DNA of 64,000 nt from Pseudocitrobacter vendiensis (GCF_943590815.1 NZ_CALSBS010000023.1:1-64000), one strand, 5' to 3'; counted from the stretch's first letter, positions 47,555 through 57,370 are shown. The notes: generated from the sequence alone by a model not told the origin. Translations and numbers: made by a program.

Positions 47555-48967
47555 ATGTCACTCAGTCGGCGTCAGTTTATTCAGGCATCGGGCGTTGCGT
47601 TCTGCGCAGGGGCAGTGCCGCTGAGGGCAAATGCCGCAGGGAAACAGCCTGAGCTGCCGATACCGCCGCTGGTGGAATCGCGTCGCGGACAGCCTCTCTT
47701 TCTTACCTTACAACGTTCTCACTGGTCCTTCTCTCAGGGCACGCGCGCGCCTGTCTGGGGCATCAATGGTCGCTACCTGGGTCCGACTATCCGCGTCTGG
47801 AACGGTGATGACGTCAAACTGATTTACAGCAACCGCCTGACGGAAAACGTCGCCATGACCGTACGCGGTTTGCAGGTTCCTGGCCCGCTGATTGGCGGTG
47901 CGGCGCGCATGATGTCGCCAAACGCCGACTGGGCGCCGGTGCTGCCGATTCGTCAGTCCGCCGCAACGCTCTGGTATCAGGCCAATACGCCAAACCATAT
48001 GGCTCAGCAGGTCTACAACGGCCTGGCCGGAATGTGGCTGATTGAAGATGAAGTCAGTAAGTCTTTACCTATTCCAAACCACTACGGCGTGGACGACTTC
48101 CCGGTGATCATTCAGGACAAGCGTCTGGATAATTTCGGCACGCCGGAATACAGCGAACCCGGCAGCGGTGGCTTCGTTGGCGACACGCTGCTGGTGAACG
48201 GCGCGCAAAGCCCGTATGTCGAAGTATCACGCGGATGGGTGCGTCTGCGCCTGCTGAACGCCTCTAACTCGCGCCGCTACCAGTTACAGATGAGCGATGG
48301 CCGGGCGCTGCATGTAATTTCCGGCGACCAGGGTTTCCTGCCCGCACCTGTTTCGGTCAAACAGCTGTCGCTCGCGCCTGGCGAACGGCGTGAAATTCTG
48401 GTCGATATGACCAATGGCGATGAAGTCTCCATTACCTGTGGGGAAGCGGCAAGCATCATGGATCGCCTGCGTGGTTTCTTTGAGCCGTCGAGCATTCTTA
48501 TCTCTACGCTGGTGCTCACCCTGAAACCGACCGGCCTGCTGCCGCTGGTGACGGATAACCTGCCTATGCGCCTGCTTTCCTCCGAGATCATGACCGGCAC
48601 GCCGCTGCGCAGCCGCGATATTGCACTGGGCGATGATCCTGGCATCAACGGCCAGTTGTGGGACCCGCAGCGTATTGATATTACCGCGCAGCAGGGAACC
48701 TGGGAGCGCTGGACGGTACGCGCGGATGAGCCGCAGTCGTTCCATATTGAAGGCGTCATGTTCCTGATCCGCAACGTTAACGGCGCAATGCCGTTCCCGG
48801 AAGACAGAGGCTGGAAAGATACCGTGTGGGTGGATGGGCAAATTGAACTGCTGGTCTACTACAACCAGCCGTCCTGGCCGCACTTCCCGTTCCAGTATTC
48901 CAGCCAAACGCTGGAGCTGGCCGATCGCGGCTCGATTGGGCAAATTCTGGTAAACCCCGCACCGTAA
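47555..48967 (+). CDS. ftsP: Cell division protein FtsP (SufI)
   Basis: FtsP is a periplasmic multicopper-oxidase-like protein that protects the division septum under stress; it is a model Tat substrate. The start MSLSRRQFIQASGVAFCAGA gives 470 aa, with the Tat motif SRRQFIQ at residues 4-10. An upstream ATG would place eight extra residues before the Tat signal. Cupredoxin-fold segments are clear, but copper-ligand His-x-His clusters are missing, as in E. coli FtsP. It ends SIGQILVNPAP. A hairpin terminator follows. Confidence 0.96.
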   Translation: MSLSRRQFIQASGVAFCAGAVPLRANAAGKQPELPIPPLVESRRGQPLFLTLQRSHWSFSQGTRAPVWGINGRYLGPTIRVWNGDDVKLIYSNRLTENVAMTVRGLQVPGPLIGGAARMMSPNADWAPVLPIRQSAATLWYQANTPNHMAQQVYNGLAGMWLIEDEVSKSLPIPNHYGVDDFPVIIQDKRLDNFGTPEYSEPGSGGFVGDTLLVNGAQSPYVEVSRGWVRLRLLNASNSRRYQLQMSDGRALHVISGDQGFLPAPVSVKQLSLAPGERREILVDMTNGDEVSITCGEAASIMDRLRGFFEPSSILISTLVLTLKPTGLLPLVTDNLPMRLLSSEIMTGTPLRSRDIALGDDPGINGQLWDPQRIDITAQQGTWERWTVRADEPQSFHIEGVMFLIRNVNGAMPFPEDRGWKDTVWVDGQIELLVYYNQPSWPHFPFQYSSQTLELADRGSIGQILVNPAP

Positions 48968-48984
48968 CGGGGATGCTGTGAACC

Positions 48985-49015
48985 AGCGCCGGGCAATGCC
49001 CGGCGTTGTTGTATT
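48985..49015 (+). terminator. Terminator of plsC-ftsP
   Basis: CGCCGGGC (48987-48994), loop AAT, GCCCGGCG (48998-49005), followed by TTGTTGTATT. It has a strong stem and a modest T-rich tail. The stem sequence is REP-like. Confidence 0.75.
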
Positions 49016-49148
49016 CTGATAAACGTCGGCCGGGCTTTACGTTATCCATGCGTTTTCGGCCGATAATCTCCTTCATTTCCCCCATGAATACAGCGTATAA
49101 TCCCCGGCCTTTGATTATTTTTTTACCACTTTTCTTTTTGGAAGCAAA

Positions 49149-51368
49149 ATGAGCTCTATCTCCCTGATCCAACCGGATCGCGACCTGTTCTCCTGGCCGC
49201 AGTACTGGGCCGCCTGTTTTGGGCCGGCACCGTTTTTGCCAATGTCCCGTGAAGAGATGGATCAACTTGGCTGGGATAGCTGCGACATCATTTTGGTTAC
49301 CGGCGACGCGTACGTTGACCATCCGAGTTTTGGGATGGCGATTTGCGGTCGTATGCTGGAAGCGCAGGGTTTTCGCGTGGGCATCATCGCGCAGCCGGAC
49401 TGGAACAGCAAAGACGACTTTATGCGTCTGGGCAAGCCGAACCTCTTTTTCGGCGTGACCGCAGGCAACATGGACTCGATGATCAACCGCTACACGGCTG
49501 ACCGTAAGCTGCGTCAGGACGATGCCTACACGCCGGATAACGTCGGTGGAAAACGCCCTGATCGCGCGACGCTGGTTTATACCCAGCGCTGCAAAGAAGC
49601 GTGGAAAGATGTGCCGGTAATTCTGGGCGGCATCGAAGCCAGCCTGCGTCGTACCGCGCACTACGATTACTGGTCTGATACTGTGCGCCGTTCGGTGCTG
49701 GTCGATTCCAAAGCGGATATGCTGATGTTCGGTAACGGTGAGCGTCCGCTGGTGGAAGTAGCGCATCGTCTGGCGCAGGGTGAACTGATTTCGCAGATTC
49801 GCGATGTGCGTAATACGGCGATTATCGTAAAAGAAGCGCTGCCGGGCTGGGCTGGCGTGGATTCCACGCGTTTAGATACGCCGGGGAAAATCGACCCGAT
49901 TCCGCATCCGTATGGCGAAGATTTGCCGTGTGCCGATAACAAGCCGGTTGAACCGCAAAAAGCGGAAGTCAAAACCGTCACCGTTCAGCCGCCGCGTCCG
50001 AAGCCGTGGGAAAAAACCTACGTGCTGCTGCCGTCTTTTGAGAAAGTGAAAAGTGATAAAGTGCTGTATGCGCACGCCTCGCGTATTCTGCACCATGAAA
50101 CAAACCCAGGCTGCGCGCGTGCGCTGATGCAAAAACATGGCGACCGCTATATCTGGGTCAACCCGCCAGCGATTCCGCTTTCCACTGAAGAGATGGACAG
50201 CGTGTTCGCGCTGCCGTACCAGCGCGTTCCGCACCCGGCGTATGGCAATGCGCGTATTCCGGCGTATGAGATGATTCGTTTTTCAATCAACATCATGCGT
50301 GGCTGCTTCGGCGGCTGTTCTTTCTGCTCCATTACCGAGCACGAAGGGCGCATTATTCAGAGCCGCTCGGAAGATTCGATCATCAACGAGATCGAAGCCA
50401 TTCGCGATACGGTGCCGGGCTTTACTGGCGTGATTTCCGACCTCGGCGGGCCGACGGCGAACATGTATATGCTGCGCTGTAAATCCCCGCGCGCCGAGCA
50501 AACCTGCCGCCGTCTCTCCTGTGTTTATCCGGATATCTGCCCGCACATGGACACCAACCATGAGCCGACGATCAATCTTTACCGTCGCGCGCGCGATCTG
50601 AAAGGCATCAAGAAGATCCTCATCGCCTCCGGCGTGCGTTACGATATCGCGGTGGAAGATCCACGCTATATCAAAGAGCTGGCAACCCATCACGTGGGCG
50701 GCTATCTGAAGATTGCGCCGGAGCATACGGAAGAGGGGCCGTTGTCGAAAATGATGAAGCCGGGGATGGGAACCTATCACCGCTTTAAAGAGCTTTTCGA
50801 CACCTATTCGAAACAGGCCGGGAAAGAGCAGTATTTGATTCCGTACTTTATCTCCGCGCATCCGGGTACGCGTGATGAAGATATGGTGAATCTGGCGCTG
50901 TGGCTGAAGAAACACCGTTTCCGCCTTGACCAGGTGCAGAACTTCTACCCGTCACCGCTGGCGAACTCGACCACCATGTATTACACCGGCAAGAACCCGC
51001 TGGCTAAAATTGGCTATAAGAGTGAAGAAGTGGTGGTGCCGAAAGGGGATAAACAGCGCCGTCTGCATAAAGCGCTGCTGCGTTATCACGATCCGAAAAA
51101 CTGGCCGATGATCCGTCAGGCGCTGGAAGCAATGGGTAAAAAGCATCTCATCGGCCCGCGTCGTGATTGCCTGGTGCCGTCACCGACGCTCGACGAGATG
51201 CGTGAAGCGCGTCGCCAGAACCGCAATACGCGCCCGGCGTTGACTAAACACACGCCGGTGGCGCACCAGCGCCAAACGCCAGCAGGTGCGAAGAAAGCGC
51301 CTGCCGCGCAGCCGCGTCCGGTTAATGCGGCTGCGAAAAAACGCGCAAAACCGGCGGCAGGGCGTTAA
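49149..51368 (+). CDS. ygiQ: Radical SAM protein YgiQ (UPF0313)
   Basis: A 739-aa radical SAM enzyme of the YgiQ family with unknown substrate. The N-terminal cobalamin-binding-like domain is about 1-350. The [4Fe-4S] motif CX3CX2C is in [12 protein letters not shown] near 385. Downstream are [20 protein letters not shown] and [20 protein letters not shown]. The last 60 residues are Lys/Arg/Pro/Ala-rich and probably disordered. In E. coli K-12 the gene is split by a frameshift (ygiQ/ygiR); here it is intact. Its stop overlaps the 3' end of the convergent HIT gene by four bases. Confidence 0.95.
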   Translation: MSSISLIQPDRDLFSWPQYWAACFGPAPFLPMSREEMDQLGWDSCDIILVTGDAYVDHPSFGMAICGRMLEAQGFRVGIIAQPDWNSKDDFMRLGKPNLFFGVTAGNMDSMINRYTADRKLRQDDAYTPDNVGGKRPDRATLVYTQRCKEAWKDVPVILGGIEASLRRTAHYDYWSDTVRRSVLVDSKADMLMFGNGERPLVEVAHRLAQGELISQIRDVRNTAIIVKEALPGWAGVDSTRLDTPGKIDPIPHPYGEDLPCADNKPVEPQKAEVKTVTVQPPRPKPWEKTYVLLPSFEKVKSDKVLYAHASRILHHETNPGCARALMQKHGDRYIWVNPPAIPLSTEEMDSVFALPYQRVPHPAYGNARIPAYEMIRFSINIMRGCFGGCSFCSITEHEGRIIQSRSEDSIINEIEAIRDTVPGFTGVISDLGGPTANMYMLRCKSPRAEQTCRRLSCVYPDICPHMDTNHEPTINLYRRARDLKGIKKILIASGVRYDIAVEDPRYIKELATHHVGGYLKIAPEHTEEGPLSKMMKPGMGTYHRFKELFDTYSKQAGKEQYLIPYFISAHPGTRDEDMVNLALWLKKHRFRLDQVQNFYPSPLANSTTMYYTGKNPLAKIGYKSEEVVVPKGDKQRRLHKALLRYHDPKNWPMIRQALEAMGKKHLIGPRRDCLVPSPTLDEMREARRQNRNTRPALTKHTPVAHQRQTPAGAKKAPAAQPRPVNAAAKKRAKPAAGR

Positions 51369-51829
51369 GAATCCTGCGCCGCTCTGATTCTGGCCGCTAA
51401 TGCGGCCAGCTTCTCATCATCCGCCCGCTCGTGATCGTGAGAAGACAGATAGCCCTCATACTGTTCAAAATACTTCTTCTGCTTAAATTCGATAGGCCGC
51501 CATTTCCTCATGTCGCCTGTGCCGTGCATCGGGCTGAGTTTGCTGTGCACGTGGTCCACGCCGAAACCTTCAAAAAACATTCCGCTGCGGCCCACATCAT
51601 CAAAGGATTTATCCAGCAATTTAGCCACTTTCTGCGTCGCCAGAACTAAATCGGCCAGCGCCTGCGGCGGCATATCAAAGGCATAACTCGGATAGTGTTT
51701 TTTCGGGATGACGACGGTAAAGCCTTCGGTATTGGGGAAAATCGACAGGAAGGCCAGGTGATGCTCATCTTCCCAGATTTTATGGCAGGGCGCTTTGCCC
51801 TCAACGATTTGGCAGAAAATGCAGGTCAT
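51365..51829 (-). CDS. HIT-family protein
   Basis: A 154-aa histidine-triad protein. The N-terminal [20 protein letters not shown] has the Cys-x-x-Cys that often binds zinc, and the core [20 protein letters not shown] is typical. The triad motif reads His93-Val-His95-Ser-Lys97-Leu, so the third His of HxHxH is Lys. The middle, catalytic His is kept. HIT proteins hydrolyse nucleoside phosphoramidates or dinucleotides; the substrate here is unknown. The start codon overlaps the stop of the upstream 141-codon gene in ATGA. E. coli K-12 has no gene of this type here. Confidence 0.85.
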   Translation of the reverse strand: MTCIFCQIVEGKAPCHKIWEDEHHLAFLSIFPNTEGFTVVIPKKHYPSYAFDMPPQALADLVLATQKVAKLLDKSFDDVGRSGMFFEGFGVDHVHSKLSPMHGTGDMRKWRPIEFKQKKYFEQYEGYLSSHDHERADDEKLAALAARIRAAQDS

Positions 51830-52251
51830 TCAAGGTCTCCTGTTTGGTTTACCCACGCGTGAATTTCGGCAGAAAAGTGCTTATGGAATAGTATCATCCA
51901 GGTCTCATCACTTAAGTGCGTTCTAACACAGGTGACTGCACTTTCGATAAATTGTGTCCACATGAAGTCCAGACTCTCTTCGTCAGAAGCCATCAAACCT
52001 GGCAGCGTCTTAGCATCCCATTCAGCACTATTTTTATCGTCAGTCGTCGTGCGGATATAGTGGGCTATCTCTTGTAGACTGCTCGTAGCTGTTTTCTGGC
52101 GCCAGTAATTTAGTGCCATGTTTTGGCAAATTTTAACGTCTTCTCTGCTGGCTGGAAGGAAAAGCGAATCAGGAAGAAGGTCGATACAGTCGCTGACAAA
52201 ATCGAGGCGCTTGAGATGCCACGCCATTTTGCTTTTCTTTCCACGATCCAT
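51826..52251 (-). CDS. Hypothetical protein coupled to the HIT gene
   Basis: A 141-aa soluble, acidic, Trp-rich protein (MAWHLKRLDFVSDCIDLLPD; TLPGLMASDEESLDFMWTQF; SDETWMILFHKHFSAEIHAW). I do not recognise a family. Its stop overlaps the HIT start codon by 4 nt, indicating coupled translation. The start is uncertain: ATG at 52251 has GAGAGGGAA close by, and an alternative ATG eight codons later begins MAWHLK. It lies 32 nt after the YqhG-like gene, so all three may form one transcript. Confidence 0.7.
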   Translation of the reverse strand: MDRGKKSKMAWHLKRLDFVSDCIDLLPDSLFLPASREDVKICQNMALNYWRQKTATSSLQEIAHYIRTTTDDKNSAEWDAKTLPGLMASDEESLDFMWTQFIESAVTCVRTHLSDETWMILFHKHFSAEIHAWVNQTGDLE

Positions 52252-52283
52252 TTCCCTCTCGCCTGCGTTATCGATAATGCGTA

Positions 52284-53339
52284 TTACCGCCGCTTCTGGA
52301 GGGTTGCCTCTTCAATTTTTCGACGCAAGCTCCCGTATTCCGGGCGAATAAAATCCATAATTTCCCACGCTCCGGCAGAGCGACGAAGAAGGAGGTCTTG
52401 CTCTTTTATCGAATTGTCGTTAAGCGTAATACGAACATGCACCTTTGCTTGGTCCCCTCTGGCTTCTGGTACCTTAGTGTCGAATCGTCTGATGTTGTCG
52501 TCCGGTACGCCAATGAATACAGGATTGTCGTAGATAAATAGCGCGTCGGACTGCAATGCATTTCTTATTTCCTGAGTTGATTTCACTGGCGTTGCGATGC
52601 TGTCGTTCATCACATGGTGATACCAGGTGGTAATTATCCATTGCCAGGGCCAGCTATCGTTGCGGTTTATCTGTCCGAAATATCGCGGTAAATTCGCCAA
52701 AATATTGCCCAGTTCAAAGGTCGAATGATAATAGTCATTCACCGCATCACGATATTGCGCACTGACAACCCATGTCCATGGCCAGGTATAATCACTTCTG
52801 CGGTGAAATAACTCCCTAACGAAATCCTGAGGTTGCGTTCTTTGCAGCGAGGCTAATGAAGAGAGTTTGGCCTGATTTTCACCGTTTATCGCCTGCCATG
52901 TGCTTCCTTGTGAAGACTTAATGTCGTCAATCAACCAACGCCCATCTTCCGCAACCATATACAACGTTTGCGTTCTGCTTTCTGTATCGTCGACAAATAA
53001 GCGAAAACGCACAGTTACGCTGGCGTGCGTTTCATTAACCTGAATTGCTGAGATATTTTCAAGCACCAGCGTTTCATAGTCCTGACAATCACAAATCGGG
53101 TCGCCATCCAGCCAGCCAATTTCGCCCGGCAGCGTGAGTTGATAGTTGAGAATAATGGCATTTTTCATCCACGTGGAAAGCAATGATGCGCTGCTGGTGT
53201 CACCAAAATTAACCCCAGTGGCATCGGCAGTGTAATGTTGATAAATCTCTCGGACAGTTTGCTCAGGTGATAATGATGGTATTTGTGACAGTGATGGGGC
53301 GCTGAAGAAAAGGCTCAGGAGGCAAAGGAGGTATTTCAT
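52284..53339 (-). CDS. yqhG: DUF3828-domain periplasmic protein, YqhG-like
   Basis: A 351-aa exported protein. The start MKYLLCLLSLFFSAPSLSQI is a signal peptide; GAGGA lies five to eight bases before ATG on the minus strand. Matches to my memory of E. coli YqhG (about 308 aa) include PEQTVREIYQHYTADATG, LTLPGEIGWLDGDPICDCQD and WEIMDFIRPEYGSLRRKIEE. It is longer because of an extra segment. The motif WPWTW (186-190) is repeated as WPWQW (230-234), with similar flanks, suggesting an internal duplication. E. coli YqhG affects type 1 fimbriae indirectly; the molecular function is unknown. Its position between dkgA and ygiQ matches yqhG. Confidence 0.85.
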   Translation of the reverse strand: MKYLLCLLSLFFSAPSLSQIPSLSPEQTVREIYQHYTADATGVNFGDTSSASLLSTWMKNAIILNYQLTLPGEIGWLDGDPICDCQDYETLVLENISAIQVNETHASVTVRFRLFVDDTESRTQTLYMVAEDGRWLIDDIKSSQGSTWQAINGENQAKLSSLASLQRTQPQDFVRELFHRRSDYTWPWTWVVSAQYRDAVNDYYHSTFELGNILANLPRYFGQINRNDSWPWQWIITTWYHHVMNDSIATPVKSTQEIRNALQSDALFIYDNPVFIGVPDDNIRRFDTKVPEARGDQAKVHVRITLNDNSIKEQDLLLRRSAGAWEIMDFIRPEYGSLRRKIEEATLQKRR

Positions 53340-53390
53340 TATCTTCCTCATCAAAAATGCCGCCCTATAAACTAAGGCGGCAGAGTCTTA

Positions 53391-54845
53391 TTAGTAAAAG
53401 CCCAGCATCTTCCACCACGCCAGGCCGACGGTGATAAACACCGCCTGGTTAAACAGGCTGATAGCAAACCCGGTTCGCCACCAGACGCCAGTAGGCACGT
53501 AGCCCGCGCCGAAAAGAATCGGGCCGCGCGCGTGGGTGTATTGGGTGAGTGAGCAATAGAGGCTGCTGGTGAACGCCAGCATCAGCGCCATCGGCGCAGG
53601 CGGGATGTTCAGATGTAAGCCCACGCCCAGGAAGACAGCATACAGCGCCGCAATTTGCGCGTTGCCGCTGGCGAAGAAGTAGTGGGTGTAGAAGTAGGCG
53701 GCGTTCAGCAGCAGCAGTACGACAACCCAACTGGTGCCCTGCATGGCGCTACCAATGCTGTCGCCAATCAGGTTGCCGAACCACATGGTAAAGCCCAGTT
53801 TTTTCAGCTGGTTGGCCATCATCAGCAGCGCGGCAAACCAAATCAGCGTATCCCATGCGCCTTTCTCACTTTTCACATCTTCCCAGCTCAGCACGCCGCT
53901 CAGCAGCAGGATAGAGAGCCCAACAAACGACGCGGTGGTGGCATCCACACCCAGTTTGTCGCCGAAGATCCACAGCACCAGCAGTACGCCGACGGTCGCC
54001 AGCATCAGCCACTCGCCACGCGCCATGTTGCCCATTTCGGCGAGTTCTTTACGGGCGATTTCGGGGGCATCCGGCGTGTGCTTGATTTCCGGTCGGGTCA
54101 GCCAGTAAACCAACAGCGGTACGATCATCAACGACACCACGCACGGCAGCAAGGCCGCCATAAACCAGCTACCCCACGTCAGGGTGACGCCCGCGTTAGC
54201 CGCCAGTTTGACCGCCAGCAGGTTGCCGGTGTAGCCGGTCATAAACAGCGCGGCGGTGACGTCATTGACGTTGCCAATACAGGTGATCAGGAAGGTACCG
54301 ATTTTGCTGCGCGACTCGTCCTCCGGGCGTGAGCCAAAACTGCGCGCCAGCGAGTCGGCGATGGGGTAGATAACGCCGCCGCAGCGGGCGGTGTTGCTCG
54401 GCATTGCGGGGGATAAAATCAGGTCGGCAAAGGCAAGGCCATACGCCAGCCCCAGCGTGCGTTTACCCAGCAGGCGGATCATTTGCAGGGCGATGCGCCG
54501 ACCCAGGCCGGTTTTGATAAACCCGCGGGCAATCATAAAGGCGACGACGATAAGCCAGATCAATGAGCTGTTCAGTTCACTCAGTGCCGTGGTGATAGCG
54601 CCGCTGGCGGTTTTATCACCCGCCGCATAGGCGAGGGCAAAAACCGTAATACCGATGATCCCGACCGCGCCAATCGGCAGGACTTTCGCCACAATTGACG
54701 CAATGGTTGCCACAAAGATAATCGCAGAATGCCAGGCGGGTGCGCTGAGCCCGGAAGGCGGCGTCAGTTGCCAAAGCCCGGCGGCGATAAGCACGATAAT
54801 AATGAGTGGGAGCCATTTTACTCCCTGGGATGTTTTCTTCGTCAC
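53391..54845 (-). CDS. DASS-family anion permease (di/tricarboxylate type)
   Basis: A 484-aa inner-membrane protein with about 12-14 helices, of the divalent anion:sodium symporter family and closest in pattern to CitT, TtdT and YbhI. Family signatures are AFMIARGFIKTGLGRRIALQ, SPAMPSNTARCGGVIYPIAD (the substrate-binding SNT motif) and its C-terminal counterpart SLTQYTHARGPILFGAGYVP. CitT-type members exchange citrate, tartrate or succinate. Substrate cannot be read from sequence, and no catabolic genes adjoin it. It sits between dkgA and yqhG, where E. coli has no transporter. Confidence 0.85.
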   Translation of the reverse strand: MTKKTSQGVKWLPLIIIVLIAAGLWQLTPPSGLSAPAWHSAIIFVATIASIVAKVLPIGAVGIIGITVFALAYAAGDKTASGAITTALSELNSSLIWLIVVAFMIARGFIKTGLGRRIALQMIRLLGKRTLGLAYGLAFADLILSPAMPSNTARCGGVIYPIADSLARSFGSRPEDESRSKIGTFLITCIGNVNDVTAALFMTGYTGNLLAVKLAANAGVTLTWGSWFMAALLPCVVSLMIVPLLVYWLTRPEIKHTPDAPEIARKELAEMGNMARGEWLMLATVGVLLVLWIFGDKLGVDATTASFVGLSILLLSGVLSWEDVKSEKGAWDTLIWFAALLMMANQLKKLGFTMWFGNLIGDSIGSAMQGTSWVVVLLLLNAAYFYTHYFFASGNAQIAALYAVFLGVGLHLNIPPAPMALMLAFTSSLYCSLTQYTHARGPILFGAGYVPTGVWWRTGFAISLFNQAVFITVGLAWWKMLGFY

Positions 54846-55248
54846 GACATTACACTCGTTTTTATAGGCGAATTAATTCATGACATATATGTTTTGCCAA
54901 AAATTACCGCGCTATTGATGTCTGAGAAATACAGTTATCCTGATGGTATTTTTATCCTGAAACCATCAGGAGGCCGGAGAAATTCAGCGGTTAGCGTAGA
55001 GTGTCGCGCCGAGACTGAACTCTGTGACCTTTATTCTGCAATGTCTTACGAAGAAAACTTTGATCCTGAAAAAGAAAATGACGGTAGGCAGTAAACAGAA
55101 GATATAACTTTATATAATGGCGCACTTATTGTTTAGAATTATATTGATAATATAGGTGTGAAGAATGAATTGAATTGTGTTATTCATTGTGAAAATGAAT
55201 TACAGAATAAAAACGCCTGATACGATTAACCGTACCAGGCGAAAATAA
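54846..55248. other. Intergenic region between the anion permease and dkgA
   Basis: About 400 nt. The first half contains a perfect 10-bp inverted repeat TCCTGATGGT..ACCATCAGGA (54938-54971) inside a 58-codon plus-strand frame (54918-55094; starts MSEKYSYPDG) that has no ribosome-binding site. The second half, around 55090-55210, is AT-rich. The dkgA terminator closes it. I see no certain gene. Confidence 0.5.
55207..55241 (-). terminator. Terminator of dkgA
   Basis: On the minus strand CGCCTGGTACG pairs with CGTATCAGGCG (one G-T pair) around GTTAAT, followed by TTTTTATTC. It is a strong intrinsic terminator 8 nt after the dkgA stop. Confidence 0.9.
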
Positions 55249-56076
55249 TTAGCCGCCGAATTGATCCGGGTCGGGTCCCAAACGTTTGCCTTTATCCAGT
55301 TTGGCTATTTCGCCCAGTTCGTCTTTATCAAGACGGAAATCCCAGACGTCGAAGTTGGCGGCAATACGCGCCGGTGTGACGGATTTAGGGATGACGACCA
55401 GGCCGTTATCCAGGTGCCAGCGAATCACAATTTGCGCGGGGTTTTTGCCATATTTATCCGCCAGCTCACGAATGATTTTCTGGTCAAATACGCCTTCGCC
55501 ACCCTGAGCCAGCGGGCTCCAGGATTCGGTTTGAATTTTGTGCGTCGCGTTCCACGCATGTAGCTGACGCTGCTGCATCAACGGGTGCAGTTCAATCTGA
55601 TTGATGACCGGGGCGACGCCGGTTTCATCGATAATGCGTTGCAGGTGATTCACCTGGAAGTTGCAGACGCCGATGCTTTTTACCAGCCCTTGCTTTTGCA
55701 GCTCAATCATTCCTTTCCACGCGTCCACGTAGTGGTCGATGGCGGGAACCGGCCAGTGCATCAGGTAGAGATCGAGATAATCCAGTTGTAGTTTATCGAG
55801 GCTTTCCTGTAGCGCCTCGGCCGGGCGTTTCTGATCGTCGTTCCACAGTTTGGTGGTGATAAACAGCTCTTCGCGCGGAACACCCGCGCTTTTCAGCGCC
55901 TGGCCCACGCCATCTTCGTTCTTGTAGGCGGTGGCGGTATCAATCGAGCGATACCCGACTTCCAGCGCTTTATGAATCGCGGTGACAACCTCCTCGTTGC
56001 TTGCTTTCCACACGCCGAGACCCAGCTGCGGCATCACGTTGCCGTCCTGGAGTTTGATTACGGTTGGATGTGTCAT
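55249..56076 (-). CDS. dkgA: 2,5-diketo-D-gluconate / methylglyoxal reductase DkgA
   Basis: An aldo-keto reductase (YqhE) of 275 aa that reduces 2,5-diketogluconate, methylglyoxal and furfural with NADPH. The start MTHPTVIKLQDGNVMPQLGL is conserved. The catalytic tetrad lies in SIDTATAYKNEDG (Asp and Tyr near 45-54), FITTKLW (Lys near 79) and LYLMHWPVP (His near 112). The cofactor-binding IPKSVTPARIAANFDVWDF is near 230-250. It lies downstream of yqhD on the same strand, and in E. coli both are activated by YqhC in response to aldehydes. Confidence 0.97.
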   Translation of the reverse strand: MTHPTVIKLQDGNVMPQLGLGVWKASNEEVVTAIHKALEVGYRSIDTATAYKNEDGVGQALKSAGVPREELFITTKLWNDDQKRPAEALQESLDKLQLDYLDLYLMHWPVPAIDHYVDAWKGMIELQKQGLVKSIGVCNFQVNHLQRIIDETGVAPVINQIELHPLMQQRQLHAWNATHKIQTESWSPLAQGGEGVFDQKIIRELADKYGKNPAQIVIRWHLDNGLVVIPKSVTPARIAANFDVWDFRLDKDELGEIAKLDKGKRLGPDPDQFGG

Positions 56077-56164
56077 GCATTTCTCCTTTTCTCTCTATTG
56101 CTTATCGGCACAGTGGGCCCGATAAGATTTGTAAGATCAATTCTGGTCGAAATATGCAAAAACG

Positions 56165-56197
56165 AAAGCCAGACGCTAAAGAGTTAGGTCTGGCTTT
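56165..56197. terminator. Hairpin terminator between yqhD and dkgA
   Basis: AAAGCCAGAC (56165-56174) and GTCTGGCTTT (56188-56197) form a perfect 10-bp stem. On the minus strand it is followed by CGTTTTTGC. It lies just after yqhD and may lower readthrough into dkgA. Confidence 0.8.
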
Positions 56198-56206
56198 GGG
56201 TGGGGA

Positions 56207-57370
56207 TTAACGTGCCGCTTCGTAAATGCGACGGCTTACGTCGAGGGTAATGTCCTGATTTTCACCTAGTTTTGTCATACCGTGTTCTTCGAGTTTTTTC
56301 AGCAGCGCGGGGATGGAGCTGCCGTCCAGACCATAATCGGACAGGCGAGTCGGTACGCCCATTTGCTCGAAGAAGTTACGGGTGGCGGCGATGGCGGCGT
56401 CGATACGCGCATCATCAGAACCTTCGGTGATGTTCCAGACGCGTTCTGCGTATTGCAGCAGTTTGGCGCGTTTGGTGTCACGTTTTTCATTCCACAGGGC
56501 CGGCAGCACGATAGCCAGCGTCTGTGCGTGGTCAAGACCGTGCATGGCGGTCAGTTCGTGACCCAGCATGTGGGTTGCCCAGTCCTGCGGCACGCCTGCG
56601 CCAATCAGGCCGTTTAACGCCTGTGTTGCCGCCCACATAATATTGGCGCGAACATCGTAGTTCTCAGGTTCTTTCAGCGCTTTCGGGCCATCTTCAACCA
56701 GCGTCAGCAGAATACCTTCCGCGAAGCGATCCTGAATTTTGCCGTTGACCGGGTAGGTTACGTACTGTTCGACCGTGTGCACGAAGGCATCAACCACACC
56801 GTTGGCAACCTGACGCGGTGGCAGAGTATAGGTGTAAACCGGGTCCAGAATCGCGAAGACGGGCTGCACGTGCGGCGACATAAATGCGCGTTTGTCACCG
56901 GTGGTTTTCCGGGAAATAACCGCACCTTTATTGGATTCAGAACCGGTTGCCGGCAGGGTTAGAACGGAACCCATCGGAATCGCGCTGTTCACCTTGCTGC
57001 CGTAAGTTTCCAGAATTTCCCACGGGTCGATAGACGCATCGTAATGCGCTGCCGCCGCGATGAACTTGGTGCCATCCAGCACGGAACCGCCGCCAACGGC
57101 CAGCAGGAAAGTGATTTTTTCGTCGCGGGCAATTTTCACCGCGTTCATCAGCGTTTCATAAGACGGGTTCGGTTCAATGCCGCCAAATTCGCGAACATCC
57201 AGACCGTTCAGCGCGGTTAACACCTGGTCCAGCACGCCGGTTTTTTTCACGCTGCCGCCACCGTAGGTCACCAGAACGCGAGCATCTGCCGGAATTTGCG
57301 CACGCAGATTTTCAATAGCGCCTTTACCGAAAAGAATGCGGGTTGGGGTGTGGAGATCAAAATTAAACAT
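56207..57370 (-). CDS. yqhD: NADPH-dependent aldehyde reductase YqhD
   Basis: A group III iron/zinc-type alcohol dehydrogenase of 387 aa that reduces toxic short-chain aldehydes such as furfural, glycolaldehyde and acrolein. The start MFNFDLHTPTRILFGKGAIE is conserved. The nucleotide-binding GGGS loops are near 38-40 and 95-98, and the metal ligands are Asp and His in VVDAFVHTVEQYV (near 194-198) with the later His in GHELTAMHGLDHAQTLA (near 267-281). It is divergent from its activator gene yqhC by about 200 nt. Confidence 0.97.
   Translation of the reverse strand: MFNFDLHTPTRILFGKGAIENLRAQIPADARVLVTYGGGSVKKTGVLDQVLTALNGLDVREFGGIEPNPSYETLMNAVKIARDEKITFLLAVGGGSVLDGTKFIAAAAHYDASIDPWEILETYGSKVNSAIPMGSVLTLPATGSESNKGAVISRKTTGDKRAFMSPHVQPVFAILDPVYTYTLPPRQVANGVVDAFVHTVEQYVTYPVNGKIQDRFAEGILLTLVEDGPKALKEPENYDVRANIMWAATQALNGLIGAGVPQDWATHMLGHELTAMHGLDHAQTLAIVLPALWNEKRDTKRAKLLQYAERVWNITEGSDDARIDAAIAATRNFFEQMGVPTRLSDYGLDGSSIPALLKKLEEHGMTKLGENQDITLDVSRRIYEAAR

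Noticed and set aside
54918-55094. 58-codon frame between the permease gene and dkgA
   Set aside because: No ribosome-binding site, and an inverted repeat lies within it; kept only as an intergenic note.
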